Position numbers and translations under genes: made by a program
Shown: positions 46,165 to 54,608 of the stretch, in pieces
Layout of the letters: each line of letters opens with the position of its first letter
Position numbering within the stretch: the stretch's first letter is position 1
Source of the DNA: AP-15 sp963700185
GTDB taxonomy: Bacteria; Pseudomonadota; Alphaproteobacteria; ATCC43930; CGMCC-115725
Assembly: GCA_963700185.1 (NCBI GenBank)
Contig: CAVOWP010000012.1
Location: 62,001 to 126,000 of the forward strand
Length of the DNA: 64,000 bases
Direction of reading: 5' to 3'
Notes under the pieces: model-generated
What the model was told of the DNA's origin: nothing
The model's database searches: none
Seen by the model: the letters and a program-made list of their open reading frames with translations, nothing else

Positions 46165-47049
46165 CTACATGCGCCGCGCCAGGCGCGGGTCCAGCGCGTC
46201 GCGCAACCCGTCGCCGAGCAGGTTGATGGCGAGGACGGCAATCGACAGGAACGCCCCCGGGATGAGGACGATGTAATAGGCGACCTGAAAGAGACTGCGT
46301 CCCTCGGCCATGATGTTGCCCCAGCTCGGGATGTTGGGCGGGGTGCCGGCGCCGAGGAAGGACAGGATCGCCTCGACGATCATCGCCGAAGCGGCGACAA
46401 AGGTGCCCTGCACCAGAAGCGGCGGCAATGTGTTTGGCAGGATGTGGCGCCACAGAATGCGGAAGAATCCGGTGCCGCTGGCATGGGCGGCCTCGACAAA
46501 CGGCAGCTCGCGCAAGGTCAACACGACGCCGCGGACAAGTCGGGTGACCCGCGGCACCTCGGCGACGGTGATGGCGAAGATGACGTTCTCCATGCTGGCA
46601 CGGGTCAGCGCCATCAGAGCAATCGCGATCAAGACCGCCGGGATCGACATCAGCCCGTCCATGATCCGCATCACGATCGCGTCGGTCCAGCGGCTGAAGC
46701 CGGTAACGAGGCCGATCAGCAGCCCGAAACTAATGCTCAGCAACGCGACGCTGATCCCGACGGTCAACGATACGCGGCCGCCGTAGATCGTGCGGCTGTA
46801 GATGTCGCGCCCGAGCATGTCGGTGCCGAACCAATATTGCGCCGAGGGCCAGCGCAGCCGGCGGATCGGCGACAATGCCTGCGGGTCGACCGTGCCGAGA
46901 TACGGGGCAAAGATCGCCATCAATGCCATGAGACCAAGCAGTGTCCCGCCGATAACGATTGTCGGGTGGCGGCGGATAGCCTGCCGAATGCCGTGCTTGC
47001 GCGCGGACGGAGCGGCGAGACTGGCGAGATCGGTTGGCGCGACCGTCAT
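46165..47049 (-). CDS. dppC: ABC transporter permease (DppC type)
   Basis: 294 residues, six membrane segments, and the N-terminal OppC-like region (YLGTVDPQALSP, FGTDMLGRDIYSR). The EAA loop EAAHASGTGFFRILWRHILPN is conserved. Fourteen bp after dppB, 3 bp before dppD. Confidence 0.9.
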   Translation of the reverse strand: MTVAPTDLASLAAPSARKHGIRQAIRRHPTIVIGGTLLGLMALMAIFAPYLGTVDPQALSPIRRLRWPSAQYWFGTDMLGRDIYSRTIYGGRVSLTVGISVALLSISFGLLIGLVTGFSRWTDAIVMRIMDGLMSIPAVLIAIALMALTRASMENVIFAITVAEVPRVTRLVRGVVLTLRELPFVEAAHASGTGFFRILWRHILPNTLPPLLVQGTFVAASAMIVEAILSFLGAGTPPNIPSWGNIMAEGRSLFQVAYYIVLIPGAFLSIAVLAINLLGDGLRDALDPRLARRM

Positions 47050-47063
47050 ATCGATACCAGGCC

Positions 47064-48026
47064 TCAGTAACGGATGCGCGGGTCGAGGAAGGTGTAGCTG
47101 AGGTCGACGAGCAGGTTGACCAGCACGTACGCGGCGGAAAAGACGAGGATGATTCCCTGGATGATCGGATAATCGCGGCGCAGGATCGCATCGACGGTCA
47201 GCCGGCCGAGCCCCGGGATCGCAAACACCGTCTCGGTGACGACAACACCGGAGATCAGCGAGGCGACACCGATGCCGATGATCGTCGCGATCGGCACGGC
47301 GGCGTTCTTCAACGCGTGCCCGATCAGCACCTTATCGTTCGCGAGACCCTTGGCTTGAGCCGTGCGGATATAGTCTTGCGCCAACACGTCGAGCATGCTG
47401 GCGCGCGTCATGCGGGCGATCAGCGCGGCAAAAACCGCGCCGAGGGCGAGGGTCGGCATCACGATGTGCGACAGGAACGGCCCCAAGCCGCTGCCGATCG
47501 AGACAAAGCCCTGAACCGGCAAGAGATCGGCTGAGATCGCAAAGACATAGATCAGCAGATAGGCGAGCACGAAGACCGGCACGGAAAACCCCAGCACCGC
47601 GAAGACCATCACCATCCGGTCGATCCACGAGCCGGCCTTCCAAGCCGCGAGCACACCCATTGGGATCGCCGCCAGGATCGAGAAAATGAGTGTCGAGATC
47701 GTCAGAGTGACGGTGGGCTCGATCCGCTGCGCGATCAGCTTGGAGACCGGCAGGTTGGTGAAAATGGAGATCCCGAGATCACCGTGCAGCAGGGCCCAGA
47801 CCCAGGTTGCGAACTGGATGAAGAGAGGTTGATCGAGCCCCAGCTTCTGGCGGATGCGGGCGATGTCGTCCACGGTCGCCGTGTCGCCTGCGATGATGGC
47901 GGCGGGGTCGCCGGGGCTGAGATGCAGCAGCGCGAAGACGAAGAGCGCGACGACGACCATCACTGGGATCGTCGCCAGGATCCGCCGGACGATGTAGGCA
48001 AACACGGCTACTTGCCCACTCGTCAT
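47064..48026 (-). CDS. dppB: ABC transporter permease (DppB type)
   Basis: 320 residues. It begins with the RRILATIPVMVVVALFVF helix; GDPAAIIAG and the EAA-like loop RTAQAKGLANDKVLIGHALKNA are conserved. The ATG at 48026 lies in the end of a family A palindrome; a GTG at 48005 is an alternative start. Second gene of the operon. Confidence 0.9.
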   Translation of the reverse strand: MTSGQVAVFAYIVRRILATIPVMVVVALFVFALLHLSPGDPAAIIAGDTATVDDIARIRQKLGLDQPLFIQFATWVWALLHGDLGISIFTNLPVSKLIAQRIEPTVTLTISTLIFSILAAIPMGVLAAWKAGSWIDRMVMVFAVLGFSVPVFVLAYLLIYVFAISADLLPVQGFVSIGSGLGPFLSHIVMPTLALGAVFAALIARMTRASMLDVLAQDYIRTAQAKGLANDKVLIGHALKNAAVPIATIIGIGVASLISGVVVTETVFAIPGLGRLTVDAILRRDYPIIQGIILVFSAAYVLVNLLVDLSYTFLDPRIRY

Positions 48027-48124
48027 TCCCGCGTAAGCGGGAATCCAGAGCCTGCTGGCTTGACAGGGGGCGGCAAACTCCTGCAGCGGAGGCCCTGGAC
48101 CCCCGCCTTCGCGGGGGTGACGAT
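48021..48124. repeat. Palindromic repeat, family A, copy 2
   Basis: CGTCATTCCCGCGTAAGCGG at one end and GACCCCCGCCTTCGCGGGGG with TGACG at the other, same orientation as the copies at 17.7 and 54.5 kb. It occupies the gap between the binding protein gene and dppB and supplies the dppB ATG. Confidence 0.85.
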
Positions 48125-48137
48125 AATAGATGCCCCA

Positions 48138-49736
48138 TCACTTCTTCTCGACGTTCCACAGAAAGGCGACCGGTGCGATGATGATTCCTTCGAGGTTCTT
48201 GCGGTAGGCGGTCGGCGCGACGAACTGGCCGGTCGGCACGTAGGGGACGTCGTTGGTATAGGCCTCGACCTGAATATCGGCGGCGAGCTTCTTCTGCGCC
48301 GCAAGGTCGGGCGCCTTGAACCAGGCGTCGATCAGCTCTTCGATCTTCGGGTCGGCCGGCCAGCCGAACCATGCTCTCTCGCCATTGGCGCGGACCGGGA
48401 GGTTAACCGCGGGCGAGAAAAAGTCCGGCGCCGAGGTCCAGGTGTGGAAGATGCTCCAACCGCCTTTTTCGACGGGCTCCTTCGAGGCGCGGCGGGTGAT
48501 CAGGGTGCCCCAGTCATTGGCCTGCAATTCGACATTGAGCCCGGCCTTGCGCAACGCGTCCAATGTCACCAGCGCCTGGCCTTGCACGATCGGCTGGTCG
48601 GTGGCCGAAAGCAGCACGATCTTCTCGCCCTTGTAGCCGGATTCCTGGATCAGCTGCTTTGCCTTGGGGAGGTTCGGTCCTTTTAGCAGGGCGTCGGCGC
48701 CGGCATTGGTCTCGAATGGCGTGCCGCAGCCGAACAACGCTGCGCAGGTCTTCCAGTATTTGGGGTCGCCCGCTGCCGCGCCCATGTAGTCCTTCTGGTC
48801 GACGAGGTTCAACACCGCCTCGCGCAATTTCAGATTATTGAACGGCGGCTGAATGTGGTTGAAGCGCAGAATCCCGTGGTTGCCCAACGGATCCACTGTC
48901 GTGACGGTGATGTCCTTATTGGCGGCAAAGACCGGGACGAGGTCTGCCGGCGGCTGCTCGTACCAATCTGCTTCGCCGGCATTGAGTGCCGCCGCGGCCG
49001 TCGAGGTGTCGGGGATGTAGAGCCATTCGACGCGGTCTACCTTTGCCACCTTGCCGCCGGAGGCAAAGCTCGGCGCCTCCTCGCGCGGCACGTAGTCGGC
49101 GTTCTTGACAAAGACCGCTTTGTGGCCGGGTTCCCACTCTTCTTTTACAAATTTGAACGGGCCGGAGCCGATCGCCTCCGGGATCTGCTGGTAGGCGTCG
49201 GTCCTGGCCAGCCGCTCCGGCATCATGAACGGCACGTTGCTCGAGAGTTTGCCGAGCGCATCCAAGATCAGCGGGAACCGCGATTTCAGCTTTACTGTGA
49301 AAGTCTTGTCGTCGACTACTTGTATCTCGCCGACGGCTTCCATCATCTTCTGGCCGAGAGTATCGCGCTTGCCCCAGCGTTCGATGGAGGCGACGCAATC
49401 GGCGGCGCGCACGGGCTGGCCGTCGTGCCACTTCAAACCGTCGCGCAGGACGAAGCTGTATGTCAGTTTATCGTCACTGGCGGTCCAGCGATCGACCATT
49501 TGCGGCTGCGGCTTGAAATCCTTGTCGAGCGCGAACAGCGTATCGAAGACCAAGTAGCCGAAATTGCGCGTGACATAGGCGGTCGTCCAGATCGGGTCGA
49601 TACTCCGGAGATCGGCCTGCGGAATAAACCGCAAGGTCTTTTGCGGGCTGGTCTGGGTCCACCCCGTCGAAGGTACGGAAAACGCAAAGACCGCCGCGGC
49701 TACCAACAATCGCAATCTATACGTGAAAGAAATCAT
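48138..49736 (-). CDS. dppA: ABC transporter substrate-binding protein (DppA/OppA family)
   Basis: 532 residues from ATG 49736 (AGGGA five bases upstream). Signal peptide MISFTYRLRLLVAAAVFAF with cleavage near GWTQ, then the SBP-5 fold: TLRFIPQADLRSIDPIWTT, LRDGLKWHDGQPVRAADCV, SGPFKF. It binds a peptide or similar small ligand in the periplasm. First gene of the operon. The real ligand may differ, as amidase and DUF364 genes lie next to it. Confidence 0.92.
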   Translation of the reverse strand: MISFTYRLRLLVAAAVFAFSVPSTGWTQTSPQKTLRFIPQADLRSIDPIWTTAYVTRNFGYLVFDTLFALDKDFKPQPQMVDRWTASDDKLTYSFVLRDGLKWHDGQPVRAADCVASIERWGKRDTLGQKMMEAVGEIQVVDDKTFTVKLKSRFPLILDALGKLSSNVPFMMPERLARTDAYQQIPEAIGSGPFKFVKEEWEPGHKAVFVKNADYVPREEAPSFASGGKVAKVDRVEWLYIPDTSTAAAALNAGEADWYEQPPADLVPVFAANKDITVTTVDPLGNHGILRFNHIQPPFNNLKLREAVLNLVDQKDYMGAAAGDPKYWKTCAALFGCGTPFETNAGADALLKGPNLPKAKQLIQESGYKGEKIVLLSATDQPIVQGQALVTLDALRKAGLNVELQANDWGTLITRRASKEPVEKGGWSIFHTWTSAPDFFSPAVNLPVRANGERAWFGWPADPKIEELIDAWFKAPDLAAQKKLAADIQVEAYTNDVPYVPTGQFVAPTAYRKNLEGIIIAPVAFLWNVEKK

Positions 49737-49813
49737 GTTTTCCCTGTTCGGCAATGTTCCGGCCAACTTACGCGATCCATGTCCGCGACGACAATGCAAA
49801 AGCCGCGCCGAGC

Positions 49814-49854
49814 CTCCCTCCCCCGCCTGCGGGGGAGGGTCAGGGTGGGGGCTC
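49814..49854. repeat. Palindromic repeat, family B, copy 2 (left flank of DUF559 gene)
   Basis: CCCTCCCCCGCCTGCGGGGG followed by AGGGTCAGGGTGGGGGCTC. It is the inverted counterpart of the copy at 50242-50282; the two enclose the DUF559 gene. Confidence 0.8.
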
Positions 49855-49896
49855 GCTTGGCTTGCCAGAGGACCGAGGCTGGGTCAGCATGTGCGA

Positions 49897-50312
49897 ATGA
49901 GAGGCGGGCATACGGTCATTTTGCGCGCTCGCCGTTTGCGCCGGAGCACAACTCAAGCGGAACGGCTGCTTTGGAGCGGGCTTCGGAACGACCAGCTCGG
50001 CTGGCGCTTTCGGAGGCAGCATCCGATACCGCCTTATATTGTCGACTTTGCCTGTGTAGAGGCACGGCTCGTCGTGGAGGCCGATGGCGGCCGGCACGAC
50101 CGTGTTGGCGATCACGACGTGCGGGACCGAGCTTTGCGGGAAGGTGGCTGGCAAATCCTTCGCTTTTGGAACAATGACATTGTTCAAACCGCGAGGGTAT
50201 CCTGCAGGTCATCGCCGCAACGCTCGGTCCTCCGGTGCCGAGAGGCCCCCACCCTAAGCCTCCCCCGCAGGCGGGGGAGGGGATACCCAATGGCAGATGC
50301 GGAGATTTATAG
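49897..50312 (+). pseudogene. DUF559 endonuclease-like gene, single-base frameshift
   Basis: From ATG 49897: RARRLRRSTTQAERLLWSGL, GWRFRRQHPIPPYIVDFACV and VVEADGGRHD, the core of the DUF559/Vsr-like restriction-endonuclease fold with its D..E-x-D residues. One base is missing at about 50185; restoring it gives VQNREGILQVIAATLG and then a Pro-rich tail translated from the right-hand repeat, to TAG 50312. About 139 residues when repaired. Flanked by inverted family B repeats. Confidence 0.72.
50242..50282. repeat. Palindromic repeat, family B, copy 3 (right flank of DUF559 gene)
   Basis: GAGGCCCCCACCCTAAGCCT then CCCCCGCAGGCGGGGGAGGG. Reverse-complemented it nearly equals the left copy at 49814-49854. 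It encodes the last residues of the DUF559 protein and ends just before the amidase. Confidence 0.8.
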
Positions 50313-51718
50313 TGGCCGACGAGCATGATGTTGCCTATGCCTCGGCGGTGTCACTGCTCGACCTCTACCGCCGGAGGGCGCTGTCGCCGGTCGAGGCGAC
50401 TCGGCTGATCTTCGATCGGCTCGACGCACTGCAACTCAAGATCAACGCGTTCTGCATTGTGGATCGGGACGGCGCGTTGGCGGCGGCGCGTGCATCCGAG
50501 CAGCGCTGGTTGCGCGGCGAAGCGGTCGGGCGGCTCGACGGCGTGCCGGTGACGATCAAGGATTTGATCCTGATGCGCGGCTTCCCGACCCGGCGCGGCT
50601 CGCGCCTCGTCGAGCCGGATCAGGACTGGTCGGAGGATGCGCCGGCGACGGCACGGTTGCGCGAGGCCGGTGCCGTCATAATCGGCAAGACGACGACGCC
50701 CGAATTCGGCTGGAAGGCGTTGGGCGATAGCCCGCTGACCGGGATCACTCGCAATCCTTGGGACCTCTCGCGCACCCCCGGCGGCAGCAGCGCCGGAGCG
50801 GCGGCAGCCTGTGCCGCCGGGATCGGGCCGTTGCATGTCGGCACCGACGGTGCAGGCTCGATCCGCATCCCGAGCGCCTTCACTGGCATTTTCGGGCTGA
50901 AGCCGAGCTTTGGCCGAGTGCCCGCCCATCCTCCTTCCCCGATGGGCCTCTTGGCGCATATTGGGCCGATGGCCCGAACCGTCGCCGACGCGGCGTGGTT
51001 GCTGACCGTTCTATCCGGTGCCGACCACCGCGATCCCTATGCTCTGCCGCCCGAGGACAAAGATTATGTGGCGGGGCTGGAAAAAGGTGTGCGAGGCTGG
51101 CGGATTGCCTACAGCCCGACCCTCGGCTACGCCAAGGTCGATCCCGAAATCGCCGCTGCAGCGGCAGCGGCGGCGCGGCATTTCGAGGCACTCGGCGCGA
51201 TCGTCGAACAAATCGACGCGATCTTCGATTCACCGCGCGAGGCGCTCTTCACATTGTGGGCGGCTGGTGCCGCAAAGGTTCTCGCAGGGTTCCCCGCTGA
51301 CCGGCGCGAGGTGATCGACCCCGGGCTGGTCACGACAGCGCAGGAGGGCGAGCGGATCAGCGCTGTCGATTATCTCGGCGCCGACCTCGTCCGCAATACG
51401 CTCGCCCGGCAGATGACGGAGTTCCACCGGGATTACGATCTGCTGCTGACGCCGATGATGCCGGTCCCGGCCTTGCCGGTCGGGCAGGATTTGAACGATC
51501 CCACGACCGAGCGGCACTGGATCGACTGGTCGCCGTTCAGCTATCCCTTCAACCTGACCCGCCAGCCGGCGGCCAGCATTCCTTGCGGCCTAACGAGCGC
51601 CGGGCTGCCGATCGGCCTGCAGATCGTCGGTCCGCTCTATGCGGATCACCGCGTCCTGCGCGCCGCCCGCGCCTTCGAAATGACGCAGCCCGAACGCCAC
51701 CCGCCGCTGGCGCCTTGA
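50312..51718 (+). CDS. Amidase signature enzyme
   Basis: 468 residues from GTG 50312 (GGAG seven bases upstream; an ATG at 50297 is also possible). The Ser-cisSer-Lys triad is visible: Lys in VTIKDLILMRG, cis-Ser in TPGGSSAGAAAA, nucleophile in TDGAGSIRIPSAF. It hydrolyses an amide of unknown identity. It lies downstream of the dpp-type binding protein (divergent) and 11 bp before the DUF364 gene. Confidence 0.9.
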   Translation: MADEHDVAYASAVSLLDLYRRRALSPVEATRLIFDRLDALQLKINAFCIVDRDGALAAARASEQRWLRGEAVGRLDGVPVTIKDLILMRGFPTRRGSRLVEPDQDWSEDAPATARLREAGAVIIGKTTTPEFGWKALGDSPLTGITRNPWDLSRTPGGSSAGAAAACAAGIGPLHVGTDGAGSIRIPSAFTGIFGLKPSFGRVPAHPPSPMGLLAHIGPMARTVADAAWLLTVLSGADHRDPYALPPEDKDYVAGLEKGVRGWRIAYSPTLGYAKVDPEIAAAAAAAARHFEALGAIVEQIDAIFDSPREALFTLWAAGAAKVLAGFPADRREVIDPGLVTTAQEGERISAVDYLGADLVRNTLARQMTEFHRDYDLLLTPMMPVPALPVGQDLNDPTTERHWIDWSPFSYPFNLTRQPAASIPCGLTSAGLPIGLQIVGPLYADHRVLRAARAFEMTQPERHPPLAP

Positions 51719-51729
51719 GAGGAACAACG

Positions 51730-52588
51730 ATGGATAGCCGCGAAACGACCATACTCCGCGAGACCCTTGCCGCGATCCCGGAGATCCTCGGCCCCGAGCT
51801 CGATGGCCTCACCGTCGAGCGGGCGGTGATCGGCTTGTTTTTCACCGGAGTGAAGCTCAGCAACGGCATTGTCGGCGCGTGCGCGACACCGATCAAGACG
51901 ATCCCCGAGGCGGTGTGTTGCCCGAGTTCGGCGATGGCGATGCCGTTTCCCGGCAAGCTCCGCGGCGGCCCGGCATTCGACCTTGCCGAACGAAGCGCTC
52001 AGTGATCGCGGGATTCGCCGTGCCGTCGGCATCGCCGCGATGAATGCGCTTGCCGATACATGCTGGCGCCGCCGACCATATCCGGAAGCCCAGCTGCGCC
52101 TCGGCATCGACGCATTCGATGCGACCGAGATGCGGCCCGGCGACAAGGTCGTCGTCGTCGGCGCCTTCGCACCGTTTCTCCGAGAACTGAAGCGTCGCCG
52201 TCAGCCTTTCCTGGTGCTCGAGCAGGACCCGGCGACCCTCAAACCCGAGGAGCTTCCGTTCTTCCGGCCCGCTGAAGAAGCGGCCGCCGTTGTGCCCGAG
52301 GCCGATGTGCTGCTGGTCACCGGGACGACATTGATCAACGACACGCTCGAAGAGCTGTTGCGCCTCGCGAAGCCCACGGCCCGTGTCACGATGGTCGGCC
52401 CGACGGTCAGTCTGTTGCCCGACGCGTTTCTGCGCCGCGGCGCCGATATACTCGGCACGGTTCGCATCACCGCGCCGGACGAGTTTCTCGAAATTCTTGC
52501 CGAGGGCGGTTCCGGTTACCATTTTCTCGGCCGCTTCGCGCAGAAGGTCGTGCTCGTCAGACGCTCGGCGGTCGACGCAGCGGCTTGA
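51730..52588 (+). pseudogene. DUF364 protein, single-base frameshift
   Basis: Starts ATG 51730. The first frame covers the N-terminal domain (ILGPELDGLTVERAVIGLFFTGVKLSNG) and stops at 52005. An extra A near 51993 separates it from the second frame, ALSDRGIRRAVGIAAMNAL through VDVLLVTGTTLINDTLEELL and VTMVGPTVSLLPDAF to TGA 52588. Repaired, about 285 residues, the usual DUF364 length. The family is suspected of chelating heavy metals or binding a cofactor. It lies in a run with amidase and tryptophan dioxygenase. Confidence 0.8.
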
Positions 52589-52607
52589 GCTTTCGAGGGT
52601 GCCGAAG

Positions 52608-53528
52608 GTGAAGAATACCTACGCCGGTTATTTGGGCCTGCAGCAGCTTCTCTCGGCGCAGAAGCTGCAGACCGGTGCGGATGACGAGCTGCTGTTCATC
52701 ATCATCCACCAGCAGCACGAGCTGTGGTTCAAGCTCGCCATTCACGAACTCGACTGCGCGATCAATTCCCTGCTGAAGGAAGAAGCGCGCGACGCCGATT
52801 GCATCATCGCCTTCAAGCGGCTGTCGCGCGTCAGCGCGATACAGCACATCCTGATCTCGTCGTGGGACGTCATGGCGACTTTGACGCCCGACGAATTTTT
52901 TCTGTTCCGCGAGACGGTGGGCCGCGACGGCGCCTCGGGCTTCCAGTCGGTGCAGTACAGAATTCTGGAATACAAGCTCGGTCTCAAATACCGCTTCCTC
53001 GATTTCGAGCTGCCCGGCGGCCGCACGCAAACCATCGACGTGTTCGAGAACGCGCAGAGCGACGAAGAAAAAGAGCGATTGCGCGGCGCTTTGGCGGCGC
53101 CGACCATTTACGATGCGGTGATCTCATACATGGCGAGAGCGCTACCGACATTCGGCATCGAGGACCGGCGGTCGGGAGACTACTCGCACCAGCACCGCAA
53201 GGTTGCAGCGGTGTTCCGGGCGTGGAGCTATGTCTATCGAAACCGCGCCAGCGCGCCGGAATTGTACCAGCTCGGCGAAAAACTGATCGATCTGGAGGAT
53301 GCCTTCCGCAAATGGCGTTTCACGCATCTCGCCACCGTGTCGCGGGTAATCGGCGCCAATACCGGAACGGGCGGATCCAGCGGATTGCGGTATTTGCGCG
53401 CCGCCGCCAACCAGCTGTTCGACCAGCCGATGTACCCGGAGCTGTGGGACGTGCGCAGCGAAATGTTCAGTCGCCCGCAGGAATTCGACCTCACCGCCGC
53501 CGGGTACGGCAGCACGGAAAGCCGCTGA
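52608..53528 (+). CDS. kynA: Tryptophan 2,3-dioxygenase
   Basis: 306 residues from GTG 52608 (GAGGG eight bases upstream; GTG 52599 also possible). Signature stretches: DELLFIIIHQQHELWFKL (substrate Phe/Tyr/His/Arg region), QYRILEYKLG, heme-pocket histidine in YSHQHRKVAAVF and the mobile loop GANTGTGGSSGLRYL. A heme enzyme cleaving tryptophan to N-formylkynurenine. No kynurenine formamidase or kynureninase lies beside it. Confidence 0.93.
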   Translation: MKNTYAGYLGLQQLLSAQKLQTGADDELLFIIIHQQHELWFKLAIHELDCAINSLLKEEARDADCIIAFKRLSRVSAIQHILISSWDVMATLTPDEFFLFRETVGRDGASGFQSVQYRILEYKLGLKYRFLDFELPGGRTQTIDVFENAQSDEEKERLRGALAAPTIYDAVISYMARALPTFGIEDRRSGDYSHQHRKVAAVFRAWSYVYRNRASAPELYQLGEKLIDLEDAFRKWRFTHLATVSRVIGANTGTGGSSGLRYLRAAANQLFDQPMYPELWDVRSEMFSRPQEFDLTAAGYGSTESR

Positions 53529-53619
53529 TCGCCCCTCCGCCGCGCGCCTCCGGCTCCCGCAATGACAGCGCCAATCTGATCCGAGGCGTTGCCATGCGAA
53601 TGACGCATCGGGGCCGTCT

Positions 53620-53928
53620 CTAGTAACCACCGCCGTGCCATGTCATCGGCCCAGGCAATTCGCATTGATAGGCTGACGAGCCGGGAGCGATCCGGCAGTG
53701 CCGTTCAGACATGCACTGATTAAACATGAGATCGGCCGGCACCCCAATTTGTGCGTCCGCGTATTGCCGGCAGATCTGCTGCATCGAGGCCGTGTAGTCG
53801 AAGGATTGGTTCGGTTTCTGCGCCAACGCAGCGGCGCTCGAGCACAGGAAGATGATCGCCGCGGAACGCAGCGCGCCGAGGTCCAGCACCACTATCGCAC
53901 CATGAGCAGCCAGGGTGCGATTTAACAC
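53620..53928 (-). CDS. Small secreted cysteine-containing protein
   Basis: Up to 102 residues (GTG 53928; the real start may be further in). A hydrophobic segment LRSAAIIFLCSSAAALAQ looks like a signal peptide. The mature part has four cysteines (QQICRQ, NQCMSERHCRI, YQCELP) and ends in glycines. The arrangement somewhat recalls DUF3551, a guess. It begins right after the UGSC stop codon on the same strand, so it could be translated from the same message. Confidence 0.5.
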   Translation of the reverse strand: MLNRTLAAHGAIVVLDLGALRSAAIIFLCSSAAALAQKPNQSFDYTASMQQICRQYADAQIGVPADLMFNQCMSERHCRIAPGSSAYQCELPGPMTWHGGGY

Positions 53929-54474
53929 TCACGAAGCGCGCCCGAGCAAGATGTCGACGCACTGGGCGGCGGCTTGTTGCGCGCGCTGCTCGATCTCCTC
54001 GTCGGCGAGAGTGCTGAGCGGGTGTTGGATCACGACCGGGTTAAGATCGCGCATGCCGAGCGCATCGCGCTGCACCTCCGCCTCATGCAGGAACTCCGTG
54101 GTGACAATAACTGCCGCGGGGCGCCCGGCGGCTTCCAGTCTGATGCCGTCATGCGTACAGCACGACGTGCACGACCCTCAGTCGCCGATCGCGGTCACCA
54201 CGACGTCATTATCGGCGGCGATGGTCGCAATCAGGGCCGGGTCGGCCTCTTTGGAGAAGCTCTCCTTGCGATAATAGTTCACTGCGGCAAAGGAGGTTTC
54301 TTGCTGCAGTTTCGCCACAGTCTTGCGCAGCAGGCGATTGGCGTTCCATTTGGTGTTGTCGAGGACGCCCAACCGCAGCCCGCCGAGCGCGGCGGGCCGC
54401 TTTGACAGCGCGAGCGGCTCGGTCTCGACGACGCCGCGTGGATCGAAGACGATCTGATCAGGCTCATTTTTCAT
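53929..54474 (-). CDS. UGSC-family selenoprotein (in-frame TGA as selenocysteine)
   Basis: 181 residues if TGA 54180-54178 is read as selenocysteine (position 99); otherwise 98 residues. The frame is unbroken on both sides: VVVTAIGD, then U-G-S-C-T-S-C-C-T-H-D-G-I, and on to RDLNPVVIQHPLSTLADEE and TGA 53929. The U-G-S-C placement is the defining mark of the UGSC family known from marine metagenome selenoproteomes. A 7-bp stem starts 2 nt after the TGA. Start ATG 54474. Redox role inferred from Sec/Cys. The conserved partner gene lies upstream across a palindrome; no sel genes are in the window. Confidence 0.88.
54148..54180 (-). promoter_or_regulatory. Candidate bacterial SECIS element
   Basis: On the minus strand, after TGA (54180-54178), GTCGTGC (54175-54169) pairs with GCATGAC (54154-54148): seven base pairs with one G-U. 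The 14-nt loop contains GU/GG-type bases. Its apical loop begins about 9 nt after the TGA, so size and position suit SelB-dependent recoding, though on the close side. Confidence 0.6.
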
Positions 54475-54495
54475 CGGGGTTCTCCAGCCCTTTTC

Positions 54496-54576
54496 CGTCA
54501 TTCCCGCGAAAGCGGGAACCCAGGGCCGCAGGGCTCTGCGGCTGACCATGGACCCCCGCTTTCGCGGGGGCGACGA
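54496..54576. repeat. Palindromic repeat, family A, copy 3
   Basis: TTCCCGCGAAAGCGGGAA near the left end and GACCCCCGCTTTCGCGGGGG near the right, bounded by CGTCA and CGACG. It lies between the UGSC gene and its upstream partner. Confidence 0.85.
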
Positions 54577-54608
54577 TACATTATCGGGACCAATTCGTTT
54601 CGCGCGCG

